IMG/VR virus record: IMGVR_UViG_3300046820_003595 | Location: 1 to 36,909 of that record | Length of the DNA: 36,909 nt | Source of the DNA: a virus | Reading direction: 5' to 3' (one strand) | Shown here: in pieces, positions 7,206 through 14,273 of the stretch | Layout of the letters: each line of letters begins with the position of its first letter | Numbering within the stretch: the stretch's first letter is position 1 | Translations under genes and position numbers: made by a program | Notes under the pieces: model-generated | The model's input: the letters and a program-made list of their open reading frames with translations, nothing else | Databases searched by the model: none | Told to the model about the DNA's origin: nothing

Positions 7206-8363
7206 TTACTCCATTATATCAAAAATTGTTTCTGTATCTTCTGCCATATTTTCATCATCAGATGGTAGTGAACCTTCTACCTGACCACTCAGGTACTTTT
7301 GACGACATAGATCCTCTACTCCGCCAAAACAAGCCTCATCCTTCAGATAATCTACCATAAGCTGTCTACTTGTAAACTTTTCATCAGCAAGCTCATATGT
7401 TCTATTGTTTGGTCTTGTGATTACTCCACAGAGAACTGCAAGATCAAGAAGTTCCTCTTCTCTATTGATTAGTCCCTCTGTATACTTTATGGTATAGATC
7501 GCCTCACGGAATGGTGCGCCAACTTTATTCTTTTGAATTTTTGCTCTTACCTTGTGACCGACAACAACCTCATTATCATCCTCAATTCTGCTGTCGGCAG
7601 AATTAATTGGAGCCATATTAATCATTACGCTGCAAGCGTGCTTTAGTGCCTTACCTCCTGGAGAATCTTCTGGATTACCATACATTACACCTGGATTAAC
7701 ACGAACCTGATTGATGAAGATCATTGAGACATTTGCCTCTGCAACAGCAGGAGTAAGCTTCTTAAGCTCTGTGGAGAGGAATCTTGGCATTGGTGCCATG
7801 TTCTGCTTGCCGATTGCAGCATCGACCTCCATTGGGGTATTCATTGCTGCTACGGAGTCAAGAACAATTAGCCCTAGGTTTTTAAACTTTGGATCTTCTC
7901 CTTCTTTTACAAGATCTAGAACTCCCTTAACGCTCTTTGAAGATTTACCAGTATTCTTATTTACTGTTGTCTTTCCAAGAAGACCCTCAAATATCTTCTT
8001 TGCATCGTTTGTCTTGGCGACAATAACTCTTTTTGTATCAACACCAAGCTGTCTTGCCCAGCCAGCATCATAAGTATATTCTGCATCAATAAACATTACT
8101 GTATTCTCTGGATTTTCATCTAGCCAAGACTTCATGCATAGAAGAGAAAGAAGAGTCTTACCGGAGCTTTCTTTTCCTGCCAGCTGAATAATTCTGCCTC
8201 TTGGCATACCACCAATTCCAAGCGCATAATCAAGAGATGGGCTTCCAGTCTTAATTACATCATATGTTCCTACTGTTTCAATATCGCCATCTAGATATAG
8301 TGTATCTTCTCCAAAAAGAGAAAGGATATCCTTTTCGCCTTCGGTTGGCTTTTTGCTGCTCAT
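7206..8363 (-). CDS. recA: RecA/UvsX recombinase (385 aa)
   Basis: Strand-exchange ATPase. It has Walker A GKESSGKT (residues 63-70), the catalytic-region FIDAEYTYD (E95), Walker B LGLIVLDS (163-170), and the conserved FINQVRVNPGVMYGNPE loop-L2 region ahead of SPGGKALKH (216-242). Between ~125 and 160 there is a Lys/Asn/Gly-rich stretch that looks longer than in bacterial RecA. The C-terminal tail is acidic (DDENMAEDTE...FDIME), as in many RecA proteins, where it tunes DNA binding. The sequence is closer in motif wording to bacterial RecA than to T4 UvsX. A GGAG ribosome-binding site precedes the ATG. It lies with the HNH gene upstream and the zinc protein and primase downstream. Confidence 0.95.
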   Translation of the reverse strand: MSSKKPTEGEKDILSLFGEDTLYLDGDIETVGTYDVIKTGSPSLDYALGIGGMPRGRIIQLAGKESSGKTLLSLLCMKSWLDENPENTVMFIDAEYTYDAGWARQLGVDTKRVIVAKTNDAKKIFEGLLGKTTVNKNTGKSSKSVKGVLDLVKEGEDPKFKNLGLIVLDSVAAMNTPMEVDAAIGKQNMAPMPRFLSTELKKLTPAVAEANVSMIFINQVRVNPGVMYGNPEDSPGGKALKHACSVMINMAPINSADSRIEDDNEVVVGHKVRAKIQKNKVGAPFREAIYTIKYTEGLINREEELLDLAVLCGVITRPNNRTYELADEKFTSRQLMVDYLKDEACFGGVEDLCRQKYLSGQVEGSLPSDDENMAEDTETIFDIME

Positions 8364-8381
8364 TTTTTAGACTCCTTTTTT

Positions 8382-8840
8382 TCAGTGTTTTATCATTTCA
8401 TCTAACATTCTATATGAAAATATTTTTGATATTTTTTCATCAAATTCTTTAATGGAAAGAGTGCCCTTTAGATCATTGCATGTTGAGCAGCAAGGTGCGC
8501 AGTTCTCAACGATATAATAGCCAGAGCTATCTATTCTATCAATTCCTCTTGCAATATCTCCGCAGTAAGCACACTGTTTTTCATAGTAAAGATCTGTAAA
8601 TTCTTCAAGAGTAATCTGAAAATCTATTCCTCTCTTCTTTGAATTATATCTGATGTCCCTAAAGCGACCAGATGCGCTTTGCTTATATTCTTTTTGTTTT
8701 TCTTTACCTTCTTTTGTGCTTCTGCGCAATCTTTTCAGCTCATTATTTCTTGTCTTACGCTTTTCTGATTTTTGATATGCTTGTCTTTTTTCAGACTTTT
8801 CATATAGCCTAAGCCGTTCCCTCTTCTTTTCTGAACTCAT
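8382..8840 (-). CDS. HNH endonuclease, probable free-standing homing nuclease (152 aa)
   Basis: The C-terminal half is a zinc-containing HNH fold as in phage-encoded free-standing endonucleases: CAYCGD (C90, C93), GIDRID (99-104), ENCAPCCSTCNDLKG (N113, C118, C121, N122). The N-terminal ~70 residues are very basic and repetitive (YEKSEKRQAYQKSEKRK), probably a DNA-contacting helical arm. It lies between groEL and recA, 12 bases after the groEL stop, without a strong ribosome-binding site. Such insertions are typical of selfish homing endonuclease genes, but a role in packaging or repair cannot be excluded. Confidence 0.88.
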   Translation of the reverse strand: MSSEKKRERLRLYEKSEKRQAYQKSEKRKTRNNELKRLRRSTKEGKEKQKEYKQSASGRFRDIRYNSKKRGIDFQITLEEFTDLYYEKQCAYCGDIARGIDRIDSSGYYIVENCAPCCSTCNDLKGTLSIKEFDEKISKIFSYRMLDEMIKH

Positions 8841-8852
8841 AATATCTTATTA

Positions 8853-10496
8853 TCAATACTTGTGATTCAGATTTGTATCTGAGGGTGGTCTCCAACCTGC
8901 GGGGGGTTGCCACCCAGATGGTTTCTCTGGATTTTCTGCCATCACTGCTTCTGTGTTTATTAGAAGCAATGCGGCACTAACTGCATTTTTTAGTGCTGTT
9001 TCTGTTACCTTTTTTGGATCTACTACGCCAAGATCTAGAAGATTTCCAACCTCTCCGGTGACTAAATTATACCCCACCCAAGGGTCTTTGGAGCTGCCAA
9101 TTTTTGCCAAAATATCTTCTGGAGAAATGTATCCGTTTTCTAGGATTTGTCTAAATGGCTTTTGGCAAGCTGATATAAGAACCTTGGCAGCTGGTCTAAA
9201 CTTCTCTGGAATTGAGAAAATATCAATAGCAGATGACGCTCTCAGTAGAGCCGTTCCACCGCCAGGAAGTATTCCGCTCTCGATTGCTGCCTTTGTGGCG
9301 CATACGGCGTCCTCTACTCTATCACCCTTCTCGCGAAGCTCTGCCTCAGTGGAGTAGCCTACGCATACGACTGCGGCCTTGCTCTGGAGGAAGGCGAGCC
9401 TTGCTCGTACATCCTTTCTATCGGTATCTGATATTGCGGTATCAAGAGTAGCGTTATAGATTAACTCCTTCTCTTTAATTGCTGCTTCATTTTTTGCTCC
9501 ACTAATGATAGTGGTATTGTATCTGGTTATATTTATCTTCTTTGCAAAACCAAGAGATTCTACGGTTGCTCCAGACAGTGGATTTCCTTTGTCTTCTGAA
9601 AAGACAGAGGTTCCAACAAGGATTGCAAGATCATCTAGCCATTGATCGTTATATCTTCCAAAGTTTGGATATTCAACGGCAACCGCATTGAGTCTACCGG
9701 ATCTTCTATTTACAACAAGAGTCTGAAGTGCTTCTTGTTTTATTCCTCTGGCAATAATTAGGAGTGACTTATTTTGCTCATGCACCTTAGAAAGAACCTG
9801 CATAAAATCCTGCATATGTGTCATCTCTCTATCACAGATCAGAACATATGGATTCTCTAGTGTCACAGGATCTTCGCCAGCATTTAGAAGTGCTGGAGTA
9901 CAATACCCAGCCCTAATCTCTATACCATCAGTTACTCTAAAATGAGTATTCTTTCCTGGTGTTGCCTCTGCAGTCACTACACCATTTTGACCTACAGCTT
10001 CAAATGCACCAGAGATTGCATCGCCAAGTGATGAATCATTATTTGCAGAGATTGTTGCAATGCTCTGAATGTCTCTTGTGGATGATACTGGTCTTGACAG
10101 TGTGTTTAATTGGTCTAAGATCAAAGATAGTGTGTGGTTTATTCCATCTCTAAAATAGATTGGATTTACACCATCCTTGATTACGGCTACTCCTCCACCA
10201 AGTATTTCTGCAGCCAAAACAGTTGCGGTTGTTGTTCCATCCCCAGCAACGTCGGCGGTTCTTCCCGATACCTCTTTAACCATTTGAGAGCCAAGCTCCT
10301 CGATGGGATCATCTAGGACAACCTCTCGTGCTACAGAAACTCCGTCCTTCGTAATTACAGGGGCACCAACAGCCCTGCCCATTAAAACGTTTCTTCCATA
10401 TGGACCCATGGTTGTTGCCACTGTTTTGGCAAGCTTGTTGGCTCCATCAAGAATTTTATTTCTTGCCCCTTCTCCGTATAAAGTAATCTTAGACAC
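8853..10496 (-). CDS. groEL: Phage-encoded GroEL-type chaperonin (547 aa)
   Basis: Group I chaperonin, full length. The ATP site is intact: TMGPYGRNV (29-37), TKDGVSV (49-55), DVAGDGTTTATV (82-93), GDRVEDAVCATKAA (391-404) and PGGGTAL (411-417), with DLGVVDPKKVTETAL near the C-terminus. In the apical domain the E. coli Y203/F204 positions appear as A202/L203 (AGYCTPALLN), while EALQTLVVN is kept. The usual GGM-rich C-terminal tail is absent, replaced by a Pro/Trp-rich tail (523-547) with a WQPPAGW/RPP repeat. GTG start with AGGAG; it overlaps the ruvC end by 8 bases. No groES lies in the window. It probably folds abundant phage proteins; phage chaperonins that work without a co-chaperonin are known. 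Confidence 0.95.
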   Translation of the reverse strand: MSKITLYGEGARNKILDGANKLAKTVATTMGPYGRNVLMGRAVGAPVITKDGVSVAREVVLDDPIEELGSQMVKEVSGRTADVAGDGTTTATVLAAEILGGGVAVIKDGVNPIYFRDGINHTLSLILDQLNTLSRPVSSTRDIQSIATISANNDSSLGDAISGAFEAVGQNGVVTAEATPGKNTHFRVTDGIEIRAGYCTPALLNAGEDPVTLENPYVLICDREMTHMQDFMQVLSKVHEQNKSLLIIARGIKQEALQTLVVNRRSGRLNAVAVEYPNFGRYNDQWLDDLAILVGTSVFSEDKGNPLSGATVESLGFAKKINITRYNTTIISGAKNEAAIKEKELIYNATLDTAISDTDRKDVRARLAFLQSKAAVVCVGYSTEAELREKGDRVEDAVCATKAAIESGILPGGGTALLRASSAIDIFSIPEKFRPAAKVLISACQKPFRQILENGYISPEDILAKIGSSKDPWVGYNLVTGEVGNLLDLGVVDPKKVTETALKNAVSAALLLINTEAVMAENPEKPSGWQPPAGWRPPSDTNLNHKY

Positions 10497-11043
10497 TTTT
10501 TACTCCTATTTTTTGTTTTACTATGGCATGACAAAATGCAACCGCAATAGCGTCAGCCTGATCAAAAGACTCGCTTCCTATATTACCATTTTTATTTACT
10601 CTGGGAGTAAAGGTTGGGAAGGTTGATTTTATCACTTCAAAAATCTGATCTTTTGATATTGATTTGTTTTTTAGATGTTTTGAAATTGTAGATCTAATAT
10701 TTGCAACCGTATATTTATCAGTTTCAATTCCAATTGAGTCTAGAGAAGTAAGTGACATGAGCTCATTAAAAAATGATAGAACGATAATGGTTCTTGCACT
10801 ACTTCTTCCTGCGCTAAATCTATTGGCATACATCTCGACAGCAACTGCATCTGGAGATTCTTTTTTCAATAATTCTCTAACTGATTTTGATGCTTCAAGA
10901 CCCCTAAAGGCAAGGGAGCCCCTTTCAGATCCTGGGGGTTTGATGTGACCATATTTAACTAGATTAATATTGGTCTCATCAAATTCTATAATTCCATAGC
11001 CTATAACGGAAGAGCTTATATCAAGCCCAATTACTTTTTTCAT
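10489..11043 (-). CDS. ruvC: RuvC Holliday junction resolvase (184 aa)
   Basis: Structure-specific endonuclease that would cut four-way junctions formed in recombination or before packaging. The RNase H-like fold motifs are in place: GLDISSSVIGYG (D8), AVEMYANRFSAGRS (E70) and SFDQADAIAVA (D161, D164), matching the four catalytic acids of E. coli RuvC. Length fits the family. The start ATG lies 28 bases after the terminator stem at 11072-11109 and shows no good ribosome-binding site; TATAGT sits 12 bases before it, so the message may have a very short leader. Its end overlaps the groEL start. Confidence 0.93.
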   Translation of the reverse strand: MKKVIGLDISSSVIGYGIIEFDETNINLVKYGHIKPPGSERGSLAFRGLEASKSVRELLKKESPDAVAVEMYANRFSAGRSSARTIIVLSFFNELMSLTSLDSIGIETDKYTVANIRSTISKHLKNKSISKDQIFEVIKSTFPTFTPRVNKNGNIGSESFDQADAIAVAFCHAIVKQKIGVKSV

Positions 11044-11054
11044 AGGACTATATT

Positions 11055-11060
11055 ACTATA
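11055..11060 (-). promoter_or_regulatory. Candidate -10 element for ruvC-groEL-recA unit
   Basis: The minus strand just after the ssb terminator reads TATATAGTAATATAGTCCTATG, with a -10-like TATAGT ending about 12 bases before the ruvC start codon. No TTGACA-like -35 is seen. It is supported only by position (first gene after a strong terminator) and AT composition. Confidence 0.3.
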
Positions 11061-11064
11061 TAAA

Positions 11065-11109
11065 AAAATAAAAAACACGCACATGCGTGCGCTTGCATGT
11101 GCGTGTTTT
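11065..11109 (-). terminator. Strong Rho-independent terminator after ssb, 15-bp stem
   Basis: Perfect inverted repeat AAAACACGCACATGC (11072-11086) and GCATGTGCGTGTTTT (11095-11109) with an 8-base loop GTGCGCTT, followed on the minus strand by a T-rich run (11075-11061). It ends the unit containing the UvsY-like and ssDNA-binding genes. It is the longest stem in the window, consistent with strongly expressed SSB. Confidence 0.9.
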
Positions 11110-11121
11110 AGCTACTAAATG

Positions 11122-11778
11122 TTACTCGAAGTCAAAGTCAAAATTCTTTGAAGATCCCTTCTTTGTCTGAGGAACATCATCCTCATCTTCATCACGAGAG
11201 CTTGAGCTTGACATTGACATTCCAAGCATTTTTGCGACCTCATCGGCTGGCATAGGAGAGATTAGCTTGTCAAGGTTAATTCTATCATTAAAGTCTACAA
11301 ACTTCTGCTTGAATGATGACTCAAGAGACTCTTTTGGATTTGGAGTAACTGAGTATAGTGGCTGCTGACCTTTTGGTCCACGATTGATGGAGATATCGTA
11401 TCCAGTTACCTTTCCCCACTTTGGGTTATTGAAGAGAGTCTGAATACCCTTGTAGATCTGATTTCCAATCTCAAGAAGCTTGAACTCGTTATCAGAACGA
11501 TCAAGAACCTTGATGATCCAGTTTGGCTGGCGACGGAATCCTGCATCCTCTAGCTTTTTAACAAGGGCTGGACTATTAGATGGACTTACAATCTTTCTCT
11601 GTGTTCCATCTGGAAGGGTAACCCAGTGAATATAAGTCTGAACTGGATTTCCCATGATGCGAACTACATTTTCGCCTTCCTTTAGTCTCATGTAATCATT
11701 CTTGCCACCACCGCTCTTTGGGGAAGGGAGGTCTGCCTCATTCCAATCAATCTCGCCAGATACTACTTCCTTTGCCAT
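11122..11778 (-). CDS. Phage single-stranded DNA-binding protein, gp32-like (218 aa)
   Basis: Probable OB-fold SSB of the phage gp32 type. The N-terminal segment YMRLKEGENVVRIMGNPVQ (~29-47) is the typical opening of such proteins, followed by a basic/aromatic core (WVTLPDGTQRKIV, WIIKVLDRSDNEFKLLEIG, YDISINRGPKG). The C-terminus has a Ser-rich linker, then an acidic tail (DEDEDD ... NFDFDFE), the usual partner-binding tail of SSBs. AAGGAG lies 6 bases before the ATG. It is second in a two-gene unit after the UvsY-like gene and is followed by a strong terminator. The N-terminus contains GEIDW, a motif shared with the C-terminus of the upstream protein. Confidence 0.85.
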   Translation of the reverse strand: MAKEVVSGEIDWNEADLPSPKSGGGKNDYMRLKEGENVVRIMGNPVQTYIHWVTLPDGTQRKIVSPSNSPALVKKLEDAGFRRQPNWIIKVLDRSDNEFKLLEIGNQIYKGIQTLFNNPKWGKVTGYDISINRGPKGQQPLYSVTPNPKESLESSFKQKFVDFNDRINLDKLISPMPADEVAKMLGMSMSSSSSRDEDEDDVPQTKKGSSKNFDFDFE

Positions 11779-11814
11779 GTTATACTCCTTATTTTTGAAT
11801 CAAATTAGAATCAG

Positions 11815-12381
11815 TTATTTCCAGTCAATATCGCCACAGATATCTTTTGTTTTTTGTGGTGCTGGACGACTGTAGCTCTCGTCCGCCACCCCTTCATTAT
11901 ACTCCGGCGTGGGAGCAAAAGTTGAATAATTCGAAGCTCCCTCTATACCATAATCCCTCCTGAGGAATGACTTTAAAGAATAGTGCCACATTGAAAAGTA
12001 CTTAATTTTATTTTCCAACCAAAGCTTGCAAACTCTTGCCTTCTCTAGATCATCTTTAATCTTAATTACTTCTTCATCTGATTGAATAAACCACTCTTTT
12101 TCTTTTGCGGTTTTGTGCCCAGCTTCCTTTGCCCTAATTAAAGCAGCTTCTGCTTCGGCCTTATCATATTGAATTTTCTTTATTGAAATCCATCGCTCAA
12201 CTTGAACCATCTTCTCTTGACAAAGATCTTGTGCCTCTATTGTTGAAACGAGGTAAAGCTCCGCAATATTTGCGTCAATTACTTTTGTTCTTGGCAACGA
12301 GGCGAAAATCTTTTGGATTTCTGTTAGGTCAAGATTCTCGATTGAGAAGTCTTGGGTGTTGATTATTTCCTTGAAGCGCAT
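11815..12381 (-). CDS. Putative UvsY-like recombination mediator (188 aa)
   Basis: Helical, charged protein. Residues ~55-150 have the layout of T4 UvsY: a helix with 'VERWISIKKIQYDKAEAEAA', a Lys-rich turn (KEAGHKTAKEKEWFIQSD), then a helix with 'WLENKIKYFSMWHYSLKSFL' ending in RRDYGI. UvsY loads the RecA-like recombinase onto SSB-coated DNA. Context agrees, since the next gene is the gp32-like SSB. The C-terminus is a Pro/Ser/Tyr-rich linker ending in GDIDWK, matching GEIDW near the N-terminus of SSB. The assignment rests on pattern and neighbourhood, not on a catalytic motif. GGAG lies 5 bases before the ATG and a TATAAATA promoter-like box precedes it. Alternative: an unrelated coiled-coil accessory protein. 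Confidence 0.72.
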   Translation of the reverse strand: MRFKEIINTQDFSIENLDLTEIQKIFASLPRTKVIDANIAELYLVSTIEAQDLCQEKMVQVERWISIKKIQYDKAEAEAALIRAKEAGHKTAKEKEWFIQSDEEVIKIKDDLEKARVCKLWLENKIKYFSMWHYSLKSFLRRDYGIEGASNYSTFAPTPEYNEGVADESYSRPAPQKTKDICGDIDWK

Positions 12382-12397
12382 CGCGGCTCCCTCTCCC

Positions 12398-12409
12398 TAT
12401 TTATAGTAC
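12398..12409 (-). promoter_or_regulatory. Candidate promoter for the UvsY-like/ssb unit
   Basis: The minus strand reads GTACTATAAATAGGGAG. It contains TATAAATA (12398-12405), an exact match to the T4 late promoter core, overlapping GTACTAT (12409-12403), which resembles GTACAAT ahead of two other genes. It lies 17-28 bases before the start codon. No -35 hexamer is seen, as expected for promoters read by a phage-modified polymerase. Together with the terminator at 11065-11109 it delimits a two-gene unit. Confidence 0.5.
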
Positions 12410-12433
12410 GCTGCAGGTTACTTTAGAACTATC

Positions 12434-12751
12434 CTATTTTTTTTCGAGAGTTTTAATTCTCTCCTCCAAATCTGAGATCCTAGTGAGGAACTTTTCTACC
12501 TGCCTCATTCGCTGGTTGAAAGAAACATTTAGGAGAAAAAACAAGATAGGCTGAGGGGTGGGTTTCTCTAACGGGGGAGATATTCCGGCAATTTGCCCCG
12601 CAAGGTCTGTTTGGAAAAGACCTCGAAAGGAATCCTCGCCAAACATCTGCTTCAATCGCTCATAATATTCCCACTCCTCACGAGAAAGGGAAATTCTGGT
12701 GTTGGAAATTGATTTTATTTCAGCCTTCATCTGATCTTGTAATTCCGCCAA
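12434..12751 (-). CDS. Small hypothetical protein with C-terminal coiled coil (105 aa)
   Basis: Not recognised. The N-terminal helix (SREEWEYYERLKQMFG) is followed by a Pro-rich middle (ISPPLEKPTPQPI), a short hydrophobic patch (LFFLLNVSF) and a C-terminal heptad-like helix (FLTRISDLEERIKTLEKK) expected to oligomerise. It overlaps the 3' end of the zinc/acidic gene by 32 bases. The hydrophobic patch is too short for a convincing transmembrane helix. The tight overlap supports it being real and co-expressed. Confidence 0.65.
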   Translation of the reverse strand: MAELQDQMKAEIKSISNTRISLSREEWEYYERLKQMFGEDSFRGLFQTDLAGQIAGISPPLEKPTPQPILFFLLNVSFNQRMRQVEKFLTRISDLEERIKTLEKK

Positions 12752-13316
12752 ATCTCTTTAGGGTTGGTGAGGTTTTATAGAGTTGCTTTAGTCTCTTGAC
12801 TCTTTCGTCGGTTGATTCATCCTCATCTTCTTCTGATAGATCCTCTTCATCTTCATCATATTCAGACTCCTCTGGCTCCATCATTCTTCTTAGATTTTGA
12901 ATTCTAGGACTGGTAGTTTCCGTTGTCCCACCTGATGTTCTAGCAATTCTTTTTGCAGGAATTGCTCTTGGCCTCCTATCCTCCTCCTCTTCTGGCTCAA
13001 TCTCTTCATCTGACTCTAGAGACTCCAAGGATGATAGAGCGGATGAAGAAATGGAATCTCTGCCCATTTCCTTTTGAAGATCAAACTTAATAAAAATGCT
13101 AAGATCATAAATTAGGTTTTGAATCAAATCTTTGCTCAGCTGATTTGAGAGAGAGACAAAAAACTCTTGAGACTGGAGCTTTTTGTTAATTATATTTATC
13201 TCTTGAGAGTCAAGATCAGAAAGTAGGCTTCCTCCGCAGGAAGGACAAAAGTTCTTGATTAGAGAAAATCTCATTTTGGGAAGAATCTTAAATTCACATT
13301 TTTGGCAGGATATCAT
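12720..13316 (-). CDS. Hypothetical protein with N-terminal zinc ribbon and acidic linker (198 aa)
   Basis: The N-terminus has a four-Cys zinc ribbon (C4, C7, C24, C27: SCQKCEFK ... FCPSCGG). A helical segment (~35-80) follows, then two long Glu/Asp-rich stretches (DEEIEPEEEEDRR; EYDEDEEDLSEEDEDE) separated by a basic Arg/Pro patch, and a basic tail. A zinc ribbon plus acidic regions suggests a protein that binds RNA polymerase or replication proteins, for example as a transcription cofactor, but nothing in the sequence proves it. AGAGG precedes the ATG, and GTACAAT lies 15 bases before it in the divergent region shared with the plus-strand cysteine synthase. Confidence 0.72.
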   Translation of the reverse strand: MISCQKCEFKILPKMRFSLIKNFCPSCGGSLLSDLDSQEINIINKKLQSQEFFVSLSNQLSKDLIQNLIYDLSIFIKFDLQKEMGRDSISSSALSSLESLESDEEIEPEEEEDRRPRAIPAKRIARTSGGTTETTSPRIQNLRRMMEPEESEYDEDEEDLSEEDEDESTDERVKRLKQLYKTSPTLKRFGGITRSDEG

Positions 13317-13331
13317 TTTTTCCTCTATTGA

Positions 13332-13338
13332 ATTGTAC
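13332..13338 (-). promoter_or_regulatory. Candidate -10 promoter GTACAAT in divergent region
   Basis: The minus strand GTACAAT lies 15 bases before the ATG of the zinc/acidic gene, in the 52-base gap between two divergent genes. The same GTAC[A/T]AT core occurs ahead of dnaE and the UvsY-like gene. No TTGACA -35 is visible at 16-18 bases. A plus-strand promoter for the cysteine synthase must also lie here or overlap the minus gene, but I cannot pick it out. Confidence 0.45.
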
Positions 13339-13368
13339 TAATTTTTTGGAGCATGGTTGGGGCTTAAT

Positions 13369-14250
13369 ATGAACCTACTAGACTCAATTGGTAATACTCC
13401 ATTTATAAAACTGGAAGAAAAATTATTTGCAAAACTAGAATCCGTAAATCCTGGTGGATCCATCAAGGATAGGCCAATGAAGTATATCATTGAGTCTGCA
13501 GAGGTAAGGGGGCTAATTAAACCCGGAGAAGTTATTGTTGAGGCCAGTAGCGGAAATACTGGAATTGCTCTCGCTATGATTGGTGCAGCCAAAGGGTATC
13601 AGGTCAAGATTATCATGCCTCAAAACATGAGCGACGAAAGAAAAAAGATGATCGCTGGGCTGGGAGCAGAATTAATCCTAGTTGGTGATGGAGACTTCGA
13701 CGGAGCAATAAAATTAAGAGATCATCTTTGTGCTAAAAACGGATGGTTTACTACCAACCAGTTTCATAATAAGTTGAATATTGAATGCCACAGAAATCAA
13801 TTAGGCAGCGAAATAGTTTCTAACTGTGGTTTTAAAGGACTCTTTCCAAAGCTATTTATTTGTGGAACTGGAACCGGAGGAACCCTAATGGGGGTTGGCT
13901 CTGCCCTAAAGAATAGCTTTCCTGGTGTTGAGATTTGGGCAGTAGAGCCAAAAGAATCCCCTGTTATGGCCGGAGGACAACCCGGACTTCATGGAATACA
14001 GGGAATTGGTGATGGTAGTAAGTTCTTAGTTGATCTGAAGTTTTTAGATGGAATAGTTCATATCTCAACAGAGGAAGCAATAGAAGAAGCAAAACTTTTG
14101 GCAAAAACTACTGGTAACTTTGTTGGCATTAGTGCTGGAGCCAATTCTCTTGCTGCAAAGAAATGGCTAAAGATAAAGTCACTTAAAGAAGATGAAATTG
14201 CCGTCACTATTCTTTGCGATAGGGGAGAAAGATATCTTTCTATGTTTTAA
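13369..14250 (+). CDS. Cysteine synthase / O-acetylserine sulfhydrylase family (293 aa)
   Basis: PLP-dependent enzyme that would make cysteine from O-acetylserine (or a related activated serine) and sulfide. Motifs are complete: SIGNTPFIKL (6-15), PLP lysine K33 in GGSIKDRP, substrate loop ASSGNTGIA (59-67), QFHNKLNIECH (131-141), phosphate loop GTGTGGT (166-172), EP..SPVMAGGQPGLHGIQGIG (193-214), and GISAGAN (253-259). I chose the ATG at 13369 (GGGG 6 bases upstream, natural N-terminus for the family); an in-frame TTG at 13357 with GGAG upstream is an alternative. It is one of only two plus-strand genes in the window and is followed 23 bases later by a 2H phosphoesterase. CysK, CysM and cystathionine beta-synthase-type enzymes share these motifs, so substrate is uncertain. 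In a phage it would count as an auxiliary metabolic gene. Confidence 0.93.
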   Translation: MNLLDSIGNTPFIKLEEKLFAKLESVNPGGSIKDRPMKYIIESAEVRGLIKPGEVIVEASSGNTGIALAMIGAAKGYQVKIIMPQNMSDERKKMIAGLGAELILVGDGDFDGAIKLRDHLCAKNGWFTTNQFHNKLNIECHRNQLGSEIVSNCGFKGLFPKLFICGTGTGGTLMGVGSALKNSFPGVEIWAVEPKESPVMAGGQPGLHGIQGIGDGSKFLVDLKFLDGIVHISTEEAIEEAKLLAKTTGNFVGISAGANSLAAKKWLKIKSLKEDEIAVTILCDRGERYLSMF

Positions 14251-14273
14251 CTACTAATTTTGATTTTTAAATT

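Noticed and set aside
13338-13592. 84-aa minus-strand open frame overlapping the cysteine synthase
   Set aside because: It is antisense to a gene with complete catalytic motifs, has no ribosome-binding site and hydrophobic nonsense composition; treated as a shadow frame.
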